From NCBI GenBank assembly GCA_963920525.1, contig OY986436.1, forward strand, positions 8,824,001-8,888,000: a DNA stretch of 64,000 nucleotides, written 5' to 3'. Source of the DNA: Dichetophora obliterata (Eukaryota; Arthropoda; Insecta; Diptera; Sciomyzidae). A model generated the notes under the pieces. It did not search any database. It was not told the DNA's origin and saw only the letters and a program-made list of their open reading frames with translations. Each line of letters starts with the position of its first letter. Position 1 is the first letter of the stretch. Position numbers and translations under genes: made by a program. This document shows positions 10,640-20,640 of this stretch, piece by piece.

Positions 10640-11302
10640 CTATGAATAGATAGATGGCTTGTGTATGTCTATATTATTTCGTGGCCGATGCTGTAGTGTG
10701 TTTGTTTTCGCTACTCTTTTGTGTTATTTTGTTGCAAGTAAGTATGTAGCGTGTGTTTGTGTAGAGTGTTTAGTGGCTTATGCACTAGTGCGGGTGTGTG
10801 TTGTCAATTAGTCTTAGTTTTATGGTGTTATGAGTAGGTATGTAGCGTGTATCGGTATATCTGGTTTAATAGCTGCTTTAATATTTTTATAATAATAATA
10901 TTTAATTCTTATAAAGGTTAAATAGAGTAGAAATAAGGTAATATATAAATGATAATGCAAAAAATGAATATATGAAATATAATATTATACTTTATGTAGT
11001 ATATGGAAATATATAAAATTTGTAACGTCACGTTACAACATTAATATCAAACCAGTGTGCTTTTGTCACGCTTCATGAAGATACGTTCATCTTGCCTGTG
11101 TCGAGCACCAGATCGAAAATGCAAAAAATTTAGATGGGAACAAAAAAGAACAAAATGTTACGTTAAAGACCACACATTTTAGTTCTTATAAGAAGTGCAA
11201 GACAACATTTTTTCATTATTTCGACTTTGTTCGTTTATTTAATTCCTGTTTTTCGATATGGTTTTTTTAGTTAGGTGTTTCCATTGACAACTTTGGTAAT
11301 TT
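10640..11302. other. AT-rich spacer with one copy of a 55-bp direct repeat
   Basis: No gene seen. At 11157-11213 lies TTACGTTAAAGACCACACAT followed by a GTGCAAGACAACATTTT block. This is repeated at 12941-12993 on the other side of the LINE relic. Confidence 0.5.
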
Positions 11303-12579
11303 TTGAAGAAATTGTCATCCTTGTCAAAAGTTTTTGAGAATTTCAAGGCAATGCAAATCTCGGAAAACATAAAAACATTTGATCTTTTGTCCCCATTTCA
11401 GTCTGGTTTTCGACCAGGACATAGCTGCTCTACAGCAATAGTAAAGATCTTAGATGACATCAGAGTGTCTTATGATTTGGGGCGCATAAACTTGCTCTGT
11501 CTCTTAGATTTCTCCAAGGCATTTGATTCTGTTGACCACTCAATACTGTGTCAAAAACTTGAGGTTAACTTTGGTTTCTCTAGCATGGCGGTCCGTCTGT
11601 TAAAAAGTTACTTGGTTGGAAGGTCCCAACGAGTTAGGGTGGGAAATAGTCTGTCCGCTTTCTGTTTTTTATCCTGTGGAGTGCCTCAAGGCTCAGTACT
11701 TGGTCCGTTGTTATTTTCAATGTTTATCAACGATATTTTCATCATATGTCGTCATGTTACCATGCATGCATATGTTGATGACCTGCAACTGTATTTAGAT
11801 AGTCCTATTGACCTTGTTGATAATTTATGTGTTAGGATGAATGAGGATTTAAAAGAAAAAAATAAATGGGCTGATACAAATAAGCTCAGACTAAATCCAC
11901 TTAAATCATATGTTTTGCCTATTTCCAAAGCAAAATATTCTGCTTCCAATATACCAACTATTTATTTAAACAGTGTTGGGCTAAGCTTTGTTGGCAAAGT
12001 TAAAAATCTAGGATATATTATTAACTCGTCTCTTTCTTGTGAGGATCACATTAATTCTATTGTTTCTAAGGTCTACTATGCCCTTTGGAGCTTAAGATGA
12101 ACCGCGTCATTTGAACCTGTTGATACTAGAAAAAATTAGTGCTCCAGCTTATAGTGCCAATCATTTCATATTCAGATATTGTCTATAGCAAACTTGATTC
12201 CAGGTCCCAACTTAAGTTACAACAAGCTTTTAATAACGCCGTAAGATATGTATTTGGCCTTCGTAAATTTGACCGCATTAGTCACTTGAGCAGCAAAATA
12301 CTCGGTTGCAATATTTTCAACTACCTTGATGCGAGGAACTGAATTTTTTTGCATAAACTGTTATACACAAAGACACCTACATACCTTTTTGAAAAGTTGC
12401 AATTTTGTAGATCAACCAGAAATATGAACTTGATAATTCCATTATTTAATTTTGTAAACTCCAACAGGCTTTTTTTTGTAAACGCCGTCAGAATTTGGAA
12501 TTCGCTGCCTTTAAGAATAAAATGTATTCAAAATTATCGCAACTTTAAGTATGAAATTTTACTACACTTTTCCTTATAA
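11303..12579 (+). pseudogene. CR1-like LINE reverse transcriptase, 5'-truncated and broken
   Basis: The plus strand encodes the second half of a LINE ORF2. Recognisable blocks are LLSPFQSGFRPGHSC, LLDFSKAFDSVDHSILC, CGVPQGSVLGPLLFSMFIND and the catalytic box AYVDDLQLY, followed by the LNPLKS and FVGKVKNLGYII thumb motifs. A TGA near 12100 (probably an old TGG) and a frame change shortly after interrupt it. The C-terminal part continues as NAVRYVFGLRKFDRISHL and VRIWNSLPLRIK to a stop at 12579. It is a diverged relative of the long LINE ORF2 on the minus strand at 13854-16661. The endonuclease and most of the first reverse-transcriptase blocks are missing. Confidence 0.88.
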
Positions 12580-13344
12580 CTACTAATATTTTCTTCATCT
12601 TTTGGTATAAGAATAATTTTTAGCTAATAATATTTTGATCAATTTGATAATTTTAATTAAATACTTAAATAATTGTTTTAATCTAAATAACTTTATTCAG
12701 TTGATTATCTTTTTATTGATAATAATATATTAAATTATTAATTAATTTTAAAATTAATTTATTAATTTTAATTTAATCCTTAAGTATTTGCTTTAAACTA
12801 TATGTATTTATCAGTTGTTTATAAATTGTTATTATGTTATTATTACTGCATTTAAAAGACTCTGTCTTATATGTGAACATTATTTCTTAATAATAAATTA
12901 CAAATGTAGACCTACCGCGAAACTCACTTCGAATAGATGTGTAACGTTAAAGACCACACATTTTGGCTTCTACAAGTGCAAGACAACATTTTATTGTTTA
13001 TTATTGTTCATTGTCGGCGAATCTTCGCAGCGAATCGCTTTTATGGCCTCAGCTGCTTGCAGCCGGCGATACCCGAATGACTCCCAAATGAGCTCGCAGG
13101 CGATTGCCACATCCTCCAAGCGATTCGCGATTGCGCTCTTAGGCGATTGAAAATGTTTGCAGGGATTTTTTTACTATATGAATTTTTGTATTTTTGTTGC
13201 GTTATTGTTAACTTATGTGTAAAAATAATTCTTTACAGAATTTTTGCAAGTTTTTACGTAACAACTAGTTCTTAACATACTCTTCTTGAATTAAAAAATC
13301 ATTTTATAATTAATTTAAGAAATACTGAGTTTTATTTTAACATA
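12580..13344. other. LINE 3' flank and a GC-richer island
   Basis: 12580-12810 is very AT-rich and may be the LINE 3' untranslated region. 12941-12993 is the second copy of the direct repeat seen at 11157. 13011-13150 is markedly GC-richer, with repeated GCGAT motifs. On the minus strand it stays open for about 48 codons (containing IACELIWESFGYRRL) without a recognised family. Confidence 0.4.
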
Positions 13345-13853
13345 GGCCCTTATTATGAGCTGCGTTCGATCTTCGACTATAGTCGAATGGCCTGATCGAA
13401 AGAATTTGCATTTGGTATTATAGCGTGCTTTCGACAAAGAGTAGCGCTATTGTGAATTTCGTTCATTTTGTTTCTTCACGGTAGTATATTTCTATCAAGT
13501 GATTGTTGTTTTATTTCAACTAAATACGATTGGTTTGAAAGCTGATTGCAAAACTAAGACAAAAAAGTAATAACTATTTTTTTTTTTTTTTTTTTTATTT
13601 ATTTTATTTATTTGATTCTAGCGCTAACAAGAGTTCACTTATAACTAGCGCTAACATTATCTAGAGTGGCAAACAGTTTGCATATTATTATTTATTATAA
13701 AGTTTATAAAGAAATATAATAGATAAAGAAAAATATTAGATAAACAAAATTTAAACAATATTTTAGCTGTGTATTTTGAAGAACATAATTTTATCATTAA
13801 AAATTAATTCATTTGTGCATCATTGAACAATATTGGAAAGATAAATTGTAAAA

Positions 13854-16661
13854 CTAAATGGATGAAAAATGATTTATTAGTTTGTTTTTGAACTGCGTTG
13901 CGTTGGAAGTAGTTTGGATGTTATGAGGCAGTGAATTCCAAAGACGAGGTGTGTAAACAAAAAATTGTCGTTTGGACGAAAGATTCTTATGTTTAGGCAA
14001 AATAAGACTTTTTCCGCGGTTAGATTGCATGAATTTTAGTTTTTCAAAGAGATATTTAGGCTCAGAAGTATATATAATTTTATGTAACATGGTAAGAGCT
14101 CTTAAGTTAAGAAGGTTATCGAAAGTCATTCCAAAAATTTGTTTTGCAAACTGAGAGATATGATCGAATCGCTTAAGACCAAAAACGTAACGTGCAATAT
14201 TATTGTAAACAACATTTAGTTTATGCCTGCTCATAGCGTCACAGTTTGCAAAGATTTCACAGCCATATAAAAGTGTCGGGACAAGATATGTTTTGGCTAA
14301 AAGCATTCTAATTTCCCAGGGAGTATAATATTGGGTCGTCCAGAGCGTACGTAGCATTCCATAAGTTTTACCAATTGAGATGTTGATGTGATTAGCCCAG
14401 GTCAATGAACTATTAAAGAGAATGCCAAGATTTTTTGCCGTGGGCACAATTTCGATGTTAGAGCTGTTAAGACATATGTACGGGCTATTTATCCTGTTGC
14501 TGGATGCTCTGCTTACATTCAAGCATTTCGATTTGGTGGGGTTAAGGCATAAACCATTGACCATCGCCCAATTATTTACGTGCTCGAGATCTTCATTAAG
14601 CTTATCAGTGCATGATTTTATATCATTATCATTAGACAAGCAACTAATGAACAGTTGAACGTCGTCTGCATACATTTGTATATGACAGTGTTGGAGCACA
14701 TTAGGTAAGTCGTTAATATATATTGAAAAAAGCAAGGGTCCTAGTATTGAGCCTTGCGGCACTCCTCTACTGACAGGTAAAAAATGTGAGTAAGTGGAGC
14801 CAATATTCACGGCTTGTGACCTATTTGAAAGATATGTTTCGAGAAGAGTTATTGAGGGTCCTGAAAAATTAAACTTGCGTGACAATTTTGTGCAGAGTAT
14901 TCCATGATCAACTGTGTCGAAGGCTTTTGAGTGATCCAAAAGAACCAGAAACGTGAGCATATTTTGATCAAGGCTAACTCGAATTTGTTCTGTTACGTCT
15001 AACAATGCTGTTACACAGCCCCTATTTGGTCTGAAACCTGATTGTTTTTCAGTGAGTAGCCGATGTTCCTGAAGATAATTATTTACTTGTTTATGCATTA
15101 AAAACTCAAAAACTTTAGACATATACGGCAAAATGGCAATGGGACGAAATTCATTATCAGACTTAGGTATCGGTATGATTTTTGCTTTTTTCCACTCAGC
15201 GGGATAAGTAGAGGTTGTGAAAATTGTGTTGAAGAAGTGTGTTAGGTAAGACAACAATTTTGGGAGTAAGGCTTTAACAAACATTGGGTGCATATTATCA
15301 AGACCAATAGCATTTGATTTGATTGCAAGAAAACTTTGCAGCACATCAGCTTGCGATACACAAGCGAAACAGAATTCAGCAAAACTATGAAGAGGGCTAT
15401 TGATAATAGTGTAGTGGTTATTAATTGGAGTGGGAAAAGGAATGTCTATAAATTTTGTATTTAACGCATTGCAGTCAACAGTTATGGGTGTTCTTATGAC
15501 ATTTTTGTTGAGACCAGTCTCACGGATCGTGTTCCATTTATCTTTGCTTCCTAAAGCGGATTTAAACTTTTCTCCAAAATAGGCTGTCTTTGCTTCCCTG
15601 GTTGTCTTAATAACATTTCTTCTAAACTGCTTGAATTGTGCGTGCAGTTCGGGTGTCTTAAACCTTTTCCAACGATTAAATGCGTTGTTTCTTTTATTTA
15701 TTAATTTTATTATACTGCCTGAAAACCAAGGCGGTTGCCCGTGTTTAATGAATTTCGTTTTTTTTGGGACATGCTTTTCGAAAAGATACGTAATGTTGTC
15801 CATCAACAGACGTAATTGTTCGTTTACCGTGGTCATGTAGAAAATGTCAGTCCAGTTTAGGGTATTCAGTTCGGCGTTTAGAGCGAAATAATCAATATTT
15901 TTAAAGTCTCGATACTCTATTTTTTGTTCATTTGTATCAAGCTGAAAGTTGTATGTCATGAAAATTAAATCATGCTTCGAGAACACGGGAGCTGAGATTT
16001 GGTCATATAGTAATACCTTTTCATGATCACTAACAAAAAACAAATCTAGTAAAGTATTGCTATACTTAGTGTAGTGAGTGGGCACGATAGAATTAACTGA
16101 GGTTAAGCCTAAAGCTTGCATATTATCATTTAAATGGCTTTCATTCAATAAATTACTATTAAAATCACCTGAAATTATTATATTTGTGTATGGGAGGCCT
16201 AAGGTTTCAATTTTTTGCAGAAATGTTTCCGTAGGTAGGTAACGATTTGGTCTATAAACATTTCCAATTAGAATTTTATCTGTGCCATGAATTAATTCAA
16301 TAAATAAATATTCTATTGCATCATCTGAGCTTGATTTACAAACAAAATTACATGCTATGGCTTCCCTTATATATATCGCTACGCCCCCGCCATGACCAAT
16401 CCTATCAGCACGAAATGTTTTGTACCCATTAACCCGGGTTATGCTATCGGGCACAATGGACTGAAACCAGGTTTCTGAAATGCATATAACATCTACCGCT
16501 GAGCCCTCAAAAATAAATCCAAATTCATCAAACTTGTTGTTTAAACTTTGTGCGTTTATATGGCAAATTTTCAAACCAATTTTTTGTTTGCATAAAATTC
16601 GAATGAGCGAAAAATTACTGTCTTTGGATCTACCTCTATTATTATTTAATGTTTTTAACAT
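13854..16661 (-). CDS. LINE ORF2: endonuclease and reverse transcriptase, 935 aa
   Basis: Replication protein of a CR1-like LINE. It nicks the target and copies the RNA in place. The N-terminal apurinic-type endonuclease shows CHINAQSL (residues 33-40), SETW (Glu63), YRPN (136-139) and SGDFN (164-168), with SKHD as the late catalytic block. The reverse transcriptase follows with QSGFRPNRGC, LLDHSKAFDTVDH, GVPQGSILGPLLFSIYINDL and the catalytic YADD at about residues 664-667. The C-terminal domain has the YVFGLKRFDHISQF and RLWNSLP blocks typical of this clade. The frame is uninterrupted and the length is normal for an EN-RT protein. It starts 326 bases after the ORF1 stop. All visible catalytic residues are present, so the protein could be functional, although the element lacks its 5' end. 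Confidence 0.92.
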   Translation of the reverse strand: MLKTLNNNRGRSKDSNFSLIRILCKQKIGLKICHINAQSLNNKFDEFGFIFEGSAVDVICISETWFQSIVPDSITRVNGYKTFRADRIGHGGGVAIYIREAIACNFVCKSSSDDAIEYLFIELIHGTDKILIGNVYRPNRYLPTETFLQKIETLGLPYTNIIISGDFNSNLLNESHLNDNMQALGLTSVNSIVPTHYTKYSNTLLDLFFVSDHEKVLLYDQISAPVFSKHDLIFMTYNFQLDTNEQKIEYRDFKNIDYFALNAELNTLNWTDIFYMTTVNEQLRLLMDNITYLFEKHVPKKTKFIKHGQPPWFSGSIIKLINKRNNAFNRWKRFKTPELHAQFKQFRRNVIKTTREAKTAYFGEKFKSALGSKDKWNTIRETGLNKNVIRTPITVDCNALNTKFIDIPFPTPINNHYTIINSPLHSFAEFCFACVSQADVLQSFLAIKSNAIGLDNMHPMFVKALLPKLLSYLTHFFNTIFTTSTYPAEWKKAKIIPIPKSDNEFRPIAILPYMSKVFEFLMHKQVNNYLQEHRLLTEKQSGFRPNRGCVTALLDVTEQIRVSLDQNMLTFLVLLDHSKAFDTVDHGILCTKLSRKFNFSGPSITLLETYLSNRSQAVNIGSTYSHFLPVSRGVPQGSILGPLLFSIYINDLPNVLQHCHIQMYADDVQLFISCLSNDNDIKSCTDKLNEDLEHVNNWAMVNGLCLNPTKSKCLNVSRASSNRINSPYICLNSSNIEIVPTAKNLGILFNSSLTWANHINISIGKTYGMLRTLWTTQYYTPWEIRMLLAKTYLVPTLLYGCEIFANCDAMSRHKLNVVYNNIARYVFGLKRFDHISQFAKQIFGMTFDNLLNLRALTMLHKIIYTSEPKYLFEKLKFMQSNRGKSLILPKHKNLSSKRQFFVYTPRLWNSLPHNIQTTSNATQFKNKLINHFSSI

Positions 16662-16987
16662 TTAAAGGGTAAAATATTATTATTATTAGCAACACCTCAG
16701 CAACGCAAGAATATACGCTAAAAAAGGAAGTAATAATGAAAAAATTGTCCATCCATTTAGTATAGAAATAAGTTAAATTAAAATAGATATAAATAATTAA
16801 ACAAGAGATCTTACAACAGTTTTTATGCACACAAACTAATACAAATATTCTACAGATATGACGATTATAAAATATTCTAGAGACATTCATATATATTCTC
16901 AAGATACTTAACGTAGCCGAGTAACAGCGCAACTTAAACAAATGTCTTGGGAAAGGTTCAGAGAAGATTTCTTGATTTTCACTCGTC

Positions 16988-18118
16988 TTACTCCGAATTG
17001 GCACTTGTCTCCATATTATTGTTGGTATTTTCATTGCAGCGAAACATATGGTTTGTGGAGTTTAGCTGATTATTAGTGTCTGTAGTGATAGATTCTGCTA
17101 GTGTGTTAAGCTTTTGCATTGTATCAATGTAAATTGGGTTATCGCTCGGCCTGAGCTTTACATGAACAATGCCACGGCGAGTAAACGCTGCAGAGAATTT
17201 TTGCTGTTTTTTCAATCGAAGAGCTGATTGAAGAATAATTGAGTTTTCTCTTGTTAGCCCTTCGTTGGCGTAAATAGGCTTGGAAGACTGAAACCCTGCG
17301 TGGTGCAAGCGCATGAAGTCTTTGCTATCGCGTCGAAATTTTGCTATTGAGTTAAGCACAAAATTTCTGTGATACGGTGAATCAAATTTCGCGATGATTG
17401 TAGTATCGTTTAGATTGTTCTGCGACGTTTTTGTTGGCTTGATGCGGTAAATATTTTTGATGTTGGGTGGTTGAATGTGGACCGATGCACATATTTCATT
17501 AAATATTGCATTAAGATTTTCACCTTCATAGTGTGGTATGCCGCTTAGTCGAAGATCACATGCAACGGCGTTGTTTTCCTGTTTGGATAGCTTGGCTTTT
17601 AGTTCCTCAACCTCTGCTTTTAGGTTTCCTACATCTTGTTTGAGTTTGCTGCTATTATCAACCTCTTTTTCCAGCTGGGTTACTCTTTCAGTAACAGAGC
17701 GCAGGCAAGAGGTAACTTCAGTTATATTTTGGCGGAGCTCAGCGAGAATTCTTTGTTCACTTTCTTCAAGTTTCTCTTTGATAAGAGAGGCGATCTGCTG
17801 GCTTTGGTTTGCAAGGCGCAGCTCAAACATCTCGTTCTGTTTATCAAACTTCTGCTCAATTAGTTTGCTTAGAAACGTATTTTGGTTTTGAGACAGTTGT
17901 TGATTTGAAGGTGTTTTGTTGTTGCTAACCTGGTTGGTAGCATCTCTTCCAATTGCCGATAAAGGTGGAGTAGACACCTTAACAGAACTGTCAGAACACT
18001 GCACTTTCAGTGGCTGTTTGGCATTAGCTTTATTCGGTATTGGTGGTGAAGCAGCGAACGATTTTCGACGGGCTAGAAGACACTTCTCGCATTTATAAAT
18101 TTGATTGTTTATTTGCAT
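16988..18118 (-). CDS. LINE ORF1: coiled-coil RNA-binding protein, probably N-truncated
   Basis: Presumed nucleic-acid chaperone of the same LINE. From the first ATG it is 376 aa: a Cys pair (CEKC, residues 10-13), a low-complexity linker, a coiled coil at about residues 120-185 (LEKEVDNSSKLKQDVGNLKA and following heptads), then an RRM-like region containing LRLSGIPHYEGE and IAKFDSPYHRNFVLNS. The frame stays open upstream of the ATG and reads YYHSRC. Together with CEKC this gives the H-x2-C..C-x2-C half of a PHD finger, as found in ORF1 of CR1-group elements. The first half of that finger is missing, so the true start is lost and the annotated ATG is internal. Confidence 0.8.
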   Translation of the reverse strand: MQINNQIYKCEKCLLARRKSFAASPPIPNKANAKQPLKVQCSDSSVKVSTPPLSAIGRDATNQVSNNKTPSNQQLSQNQNTFLSKLIEQKFDKQNEMFELRLANQSQQIASLIKEKLEESEQRILAELRQNITEVTSCLRSVTERVTQLEKEVDNSSKLKQDVGNLKAEVEELKAKLSKQENNAVACDLRLSGIPHYEGENLNAIFNEICASVHIQPPNIKNIYRIKPTKTSQNNLNDTTIIAKFDSPYHRNFVLNSIAKFRRDSKDFMRLHHAGFQSSKPIYANEGLTRENSIILQSALRLKKQQKFSAAFTRRGIVHVKLRPSDNPIYIDTMQKLNTLAESITTDTNNQLNSTNHMFRCNENTNNNMETSANSE

Positions 18119-18289
18119 GAACTCAAGTTCAGTTTTATTTATGTTTATGCACCTACTGTGATAATATAGTCATAGTCATTGAAATAATAGTCATTGCAAC
18201 TATGACGAAAATAATTTCCATAAGATTCGACGCTTCGTCAGAAGAGGACGAAAGCTTGAAAGGGTTGAGCAACGCTTTCTTTAGCTTAC

Positions 18290-18410
18290 CTTAAGCCACT
18301 TTGCTGTTCTAACTGGTGGTCCTCAGCAATTTAATTCCAGCGTGAGTTCTTCCCATGTCTTTGTCGCCTGAACTTTGGAACAAATATCCTTTGCAGTCAA
18401 AGTTTGCCTA
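18290..18410 (-). pseudogene. Myb/SANT-like domain relic of a Harbinger element
   Basis: The minus strand reads TAKDICSKVQATKTWEELTL, then ELNC, a stop codon, and GPPVRTAKWLK before a GT donor at 18289. The WEEL..LN..GPPVR..KW pattern is that of the Myb/SANT-like DNA-binding protein encoded by the second gene of PIF/Harbinger elements. The in-frame stop shows it is dead. It supports assigning the surrounding terminal repeats to PIF/Harbinger. Confidence 0.6.
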
Positions 18411-18848
18411 CATCAATAAGACTAGTTTTTCTAACTGTAATTTGTTGCTTACCACCTTAGACCTGCATTAAAATTACAGAAACAGTTCAATATTAGTTTT
18501 AGTATATAAAAAGGAAAATACAATCACAAAATACTTAAATTTTTAACAATTATTGCTAAGCACGCATCGCATCGAAAGCAAAATCCTATTCGACTGAAAT
18601 TTCGATGAGCAACGAACATTTCGATAGGGTTGCACTGCTCATAATAAGAATCTAACTTTCGATACTCGTTGTTTGATAACCAGCGAAGATCGAACGTCGA
18701 AAGCAACTCATAATAAGGGCCATAATCATGTGACTCCAATTTCTGAAATCAGTACAGTTAAACGCTTATATCCTTTATAAACTGCCTTAGGGGTCGTCCA
18801 TAAACTACGTTACCAATTTAGGGGGGGGGGGATTTTGAAATGCACTAC

Positions 18849-18866
18849 GATATATATATATATATT
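18849..18866. repeat. (AT)n microsatellite
   Basis: Uninterrupted alternating TA run. Confidence 0.9.
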
Positions 18867-19131
18867 AACAGTTCTCTATTGTAAAGGCATTGCGATAAAA
18901 AAATTTCCAAATTTTGTTATTTTTATAAAATATTTAAACAACAACATGGCATGAATATAGTAATAAGCATTTCAACAGCAGATTTTAGCCATAGAATATA
19001 AGGAAGGAATGCAGAGCATGCTGGCGAAGTTATGCAAATCAAAGCAATAAAAGATTCACAACAAGAACAAAAACAGCAGTTAGAACGCAGCTTCAAGCAG
19101 CCAAAAACTGATTTTGTTGTGAAAACAATAA

Positions 19132-19217
19132 CGATGATGATAATGATGATGATTATAATGACCACTCTCAAACGTTGATGACTGCGTTTATGATGATGAT
19201 GATGATTATTATTACAA
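19132..19217. repeat. ATG/ATT trinucleotide-rich tract
   Basis: Repeated GATGAT and ATTATT triplets with one interruption in the middle. Frames through it are artefacts of the repeat. Confidence 0.85.
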
Positions 19218-19393
19218 AAGCTAGAAAAAGTTTGGCCAGCTTGTTATAATAATAAACACAATTGTTTTCCTTAATGTTTTTTTTTTGCAAAACCTTTTTA
19301 TTGCTTTCTTCTTGGGTGCGCCTAACTCTTAGAATGTAATGCAACACAACAAGCATTGCAGAAGTTAAGAAAAAGAAGTGCAAAAAGCTTAAT

Positions 19394-19416
19394 TGTATAT
19401 ATATATATATATATAT

Positions 19417-19458
<42 letters not shown>
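19394..19458. repeat. (AT)n microsatellite with ACAT interruptions
   Basis: About 65 bases of TA dinucleotide interrupted twice by CATATATACA. Confidence 0.92.
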
Positions 19459-19462
<4 letters not shown>

Positions 19463-20427
19463 TGTTTGAAACAACAACATGTAGCAATAAGTAGATCTCT
19501 GCCTCGATATTGTAAAGTTCTTGTGTTCTTCTTTTAGCAGGAACAGTTTCTTATGTACTACGTTGTATAATTTGTACTCAGTCTTACGCAAATGATGTAG
19601 CATAGCGCAATACTCTAACTTTTACTCGGACCAAGCAACAACACCCTCCATAATTTGGTTGCTGCTTATGTTGTTGTAACATTTTCCATTTCCATTGCCA
19701 TTTCCGTTGCATACTTTTGTGTGTTAATGCTTTTCCGCTGCTAGTGCTGCATGCTTTTTTCTTTACTCAAGTTCTCATGCTGTTCTTTCAAGGACAGCCA
19801 GTTTACATTAAATAAAATCCACAAAAAAAAAATAAACACAAAAATAAATAAAAAAATTGCATGAATTACCACAGTAGTTCTGACAACAAAAATAACAACA
19901 ACCACTTAAAACGTCTACTAGTTCACGCTTTTGCTTAAGTGTATACTTTATTTTCACGCTCTACTTCAGCATAGTTTTCCATTTTAGTTGCATATTAAGT
20001 TTTTTGTCGTTCTCTTGTCTTTTTTCGTATTGTAGCTTTTGTAAGTAGAAAATATGAAAAATAAACGTTTCTTGCGCTTTTTTAAAATACTACACTAAGG
20101 TTTGAATGTAATAGTTTGCAGACTTTAATTAGAGATACAATTTTTGAACTGAAAGAATCTGTTGCAAAAAAATGTTGCTCGTAAGCCATGTGTCATTGTT
20201 ATTATTTTTTCTTTGAAGTTAAAAACAGATGATAGTCAAAGTATCTTAATCTTTTCAATATAAACTCTCATCATGACATCAGCTAAATTGTACAAAAAAA
20301 AAATCTTAATGTAGTGCTATGATTATGTTCATGATATTTTTTAATTAGACACAAAATTAAGTGAATTAAAGCGCGGTGGTATAAATGTTATTCATACGCC
20401 ATATTGAATTCTTTTTGGTTTTTGGTT

Positions 20428-20640
20428 TAAACTGATATAATAAGCAATTTGTTATGAAAGTTTTCTGAGCTAAGTTTTATATAGCTTAACTAAGTTTAAT
20501 TAAAACGGAAATAATAAGCAATTTATAATAACAGTTTTCTGAGTTAAGCTTTATATAGCTTAACTTAGTTTAGTTTGAACTGAAATTATAAGCAATTTAT
20601 TATAAAATTTTTCTGAGCTGAGTGATATATAGCTTAGATC
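20428..20640. repeat. 74-bp tandem repeat, nearly three copies
   Basis: TAAGCAATTT recurs at 20441, 20515 and 20589, an exact spacing of 74 bases. Each unit also holds TTTTCTGAG and TATATAGCTTA. Non-coding. Confidence 0.85.

Larger units (their letters stand above)
13578..18165 (-). mobile_element. CR1-like non-LTR retrotransposon, two long ORFs, 5'-truncated
   Basis: On the minus strand the element runs from within an ORF1 zinc finger near 18165, through ORF1 and ORF2, to an A-rich tail (AAATAAAATAAATAAA then a run of A) at about 13578-13610. The tail and both open frames suggest a recent insertion. The 5' end stops inside a PHD-like finger. Target-site duplications could not be assigned securely. 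It sits inside the Harbinger-like element, so it is the younger of the two. Confidence 0.82.
13345..18721 (-). mobile_element. PIF/Harbinger-like element split by a LINE insertion
   Basis: The left end reads GGCCCTTATTATGAGCTGC from 13345. The right end, read inward on the minus strand from 18721, gives GGCCCTTATTATGAGTTGC. Both sides are flanked by ATA (13342-13344 and 18722-18724), a 3-bp target duplication. A Myb/SANT-like coding relic lies at 18290-18410, as expected for the second Harbinger gene. About 4.6 kb of the interior is a separate LINE. What remains of the outer element is the left 230 and right 560 bases. Confidence 0.7.

Noticed and set aside
13540..18215. Target-site duplication for the CR1-like LINE (ATTGCA..ACTA.GAC near both ends)
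   Set aside because: The match is gapped and too diverged for a LINE whose ORFs are intact.
18800..18850. DNA-transposon end with GTCGTCCATAAACTACGT and a G-run
   Set aside because: Looks like a known style of terminus, but no partner end or target duplication was found.
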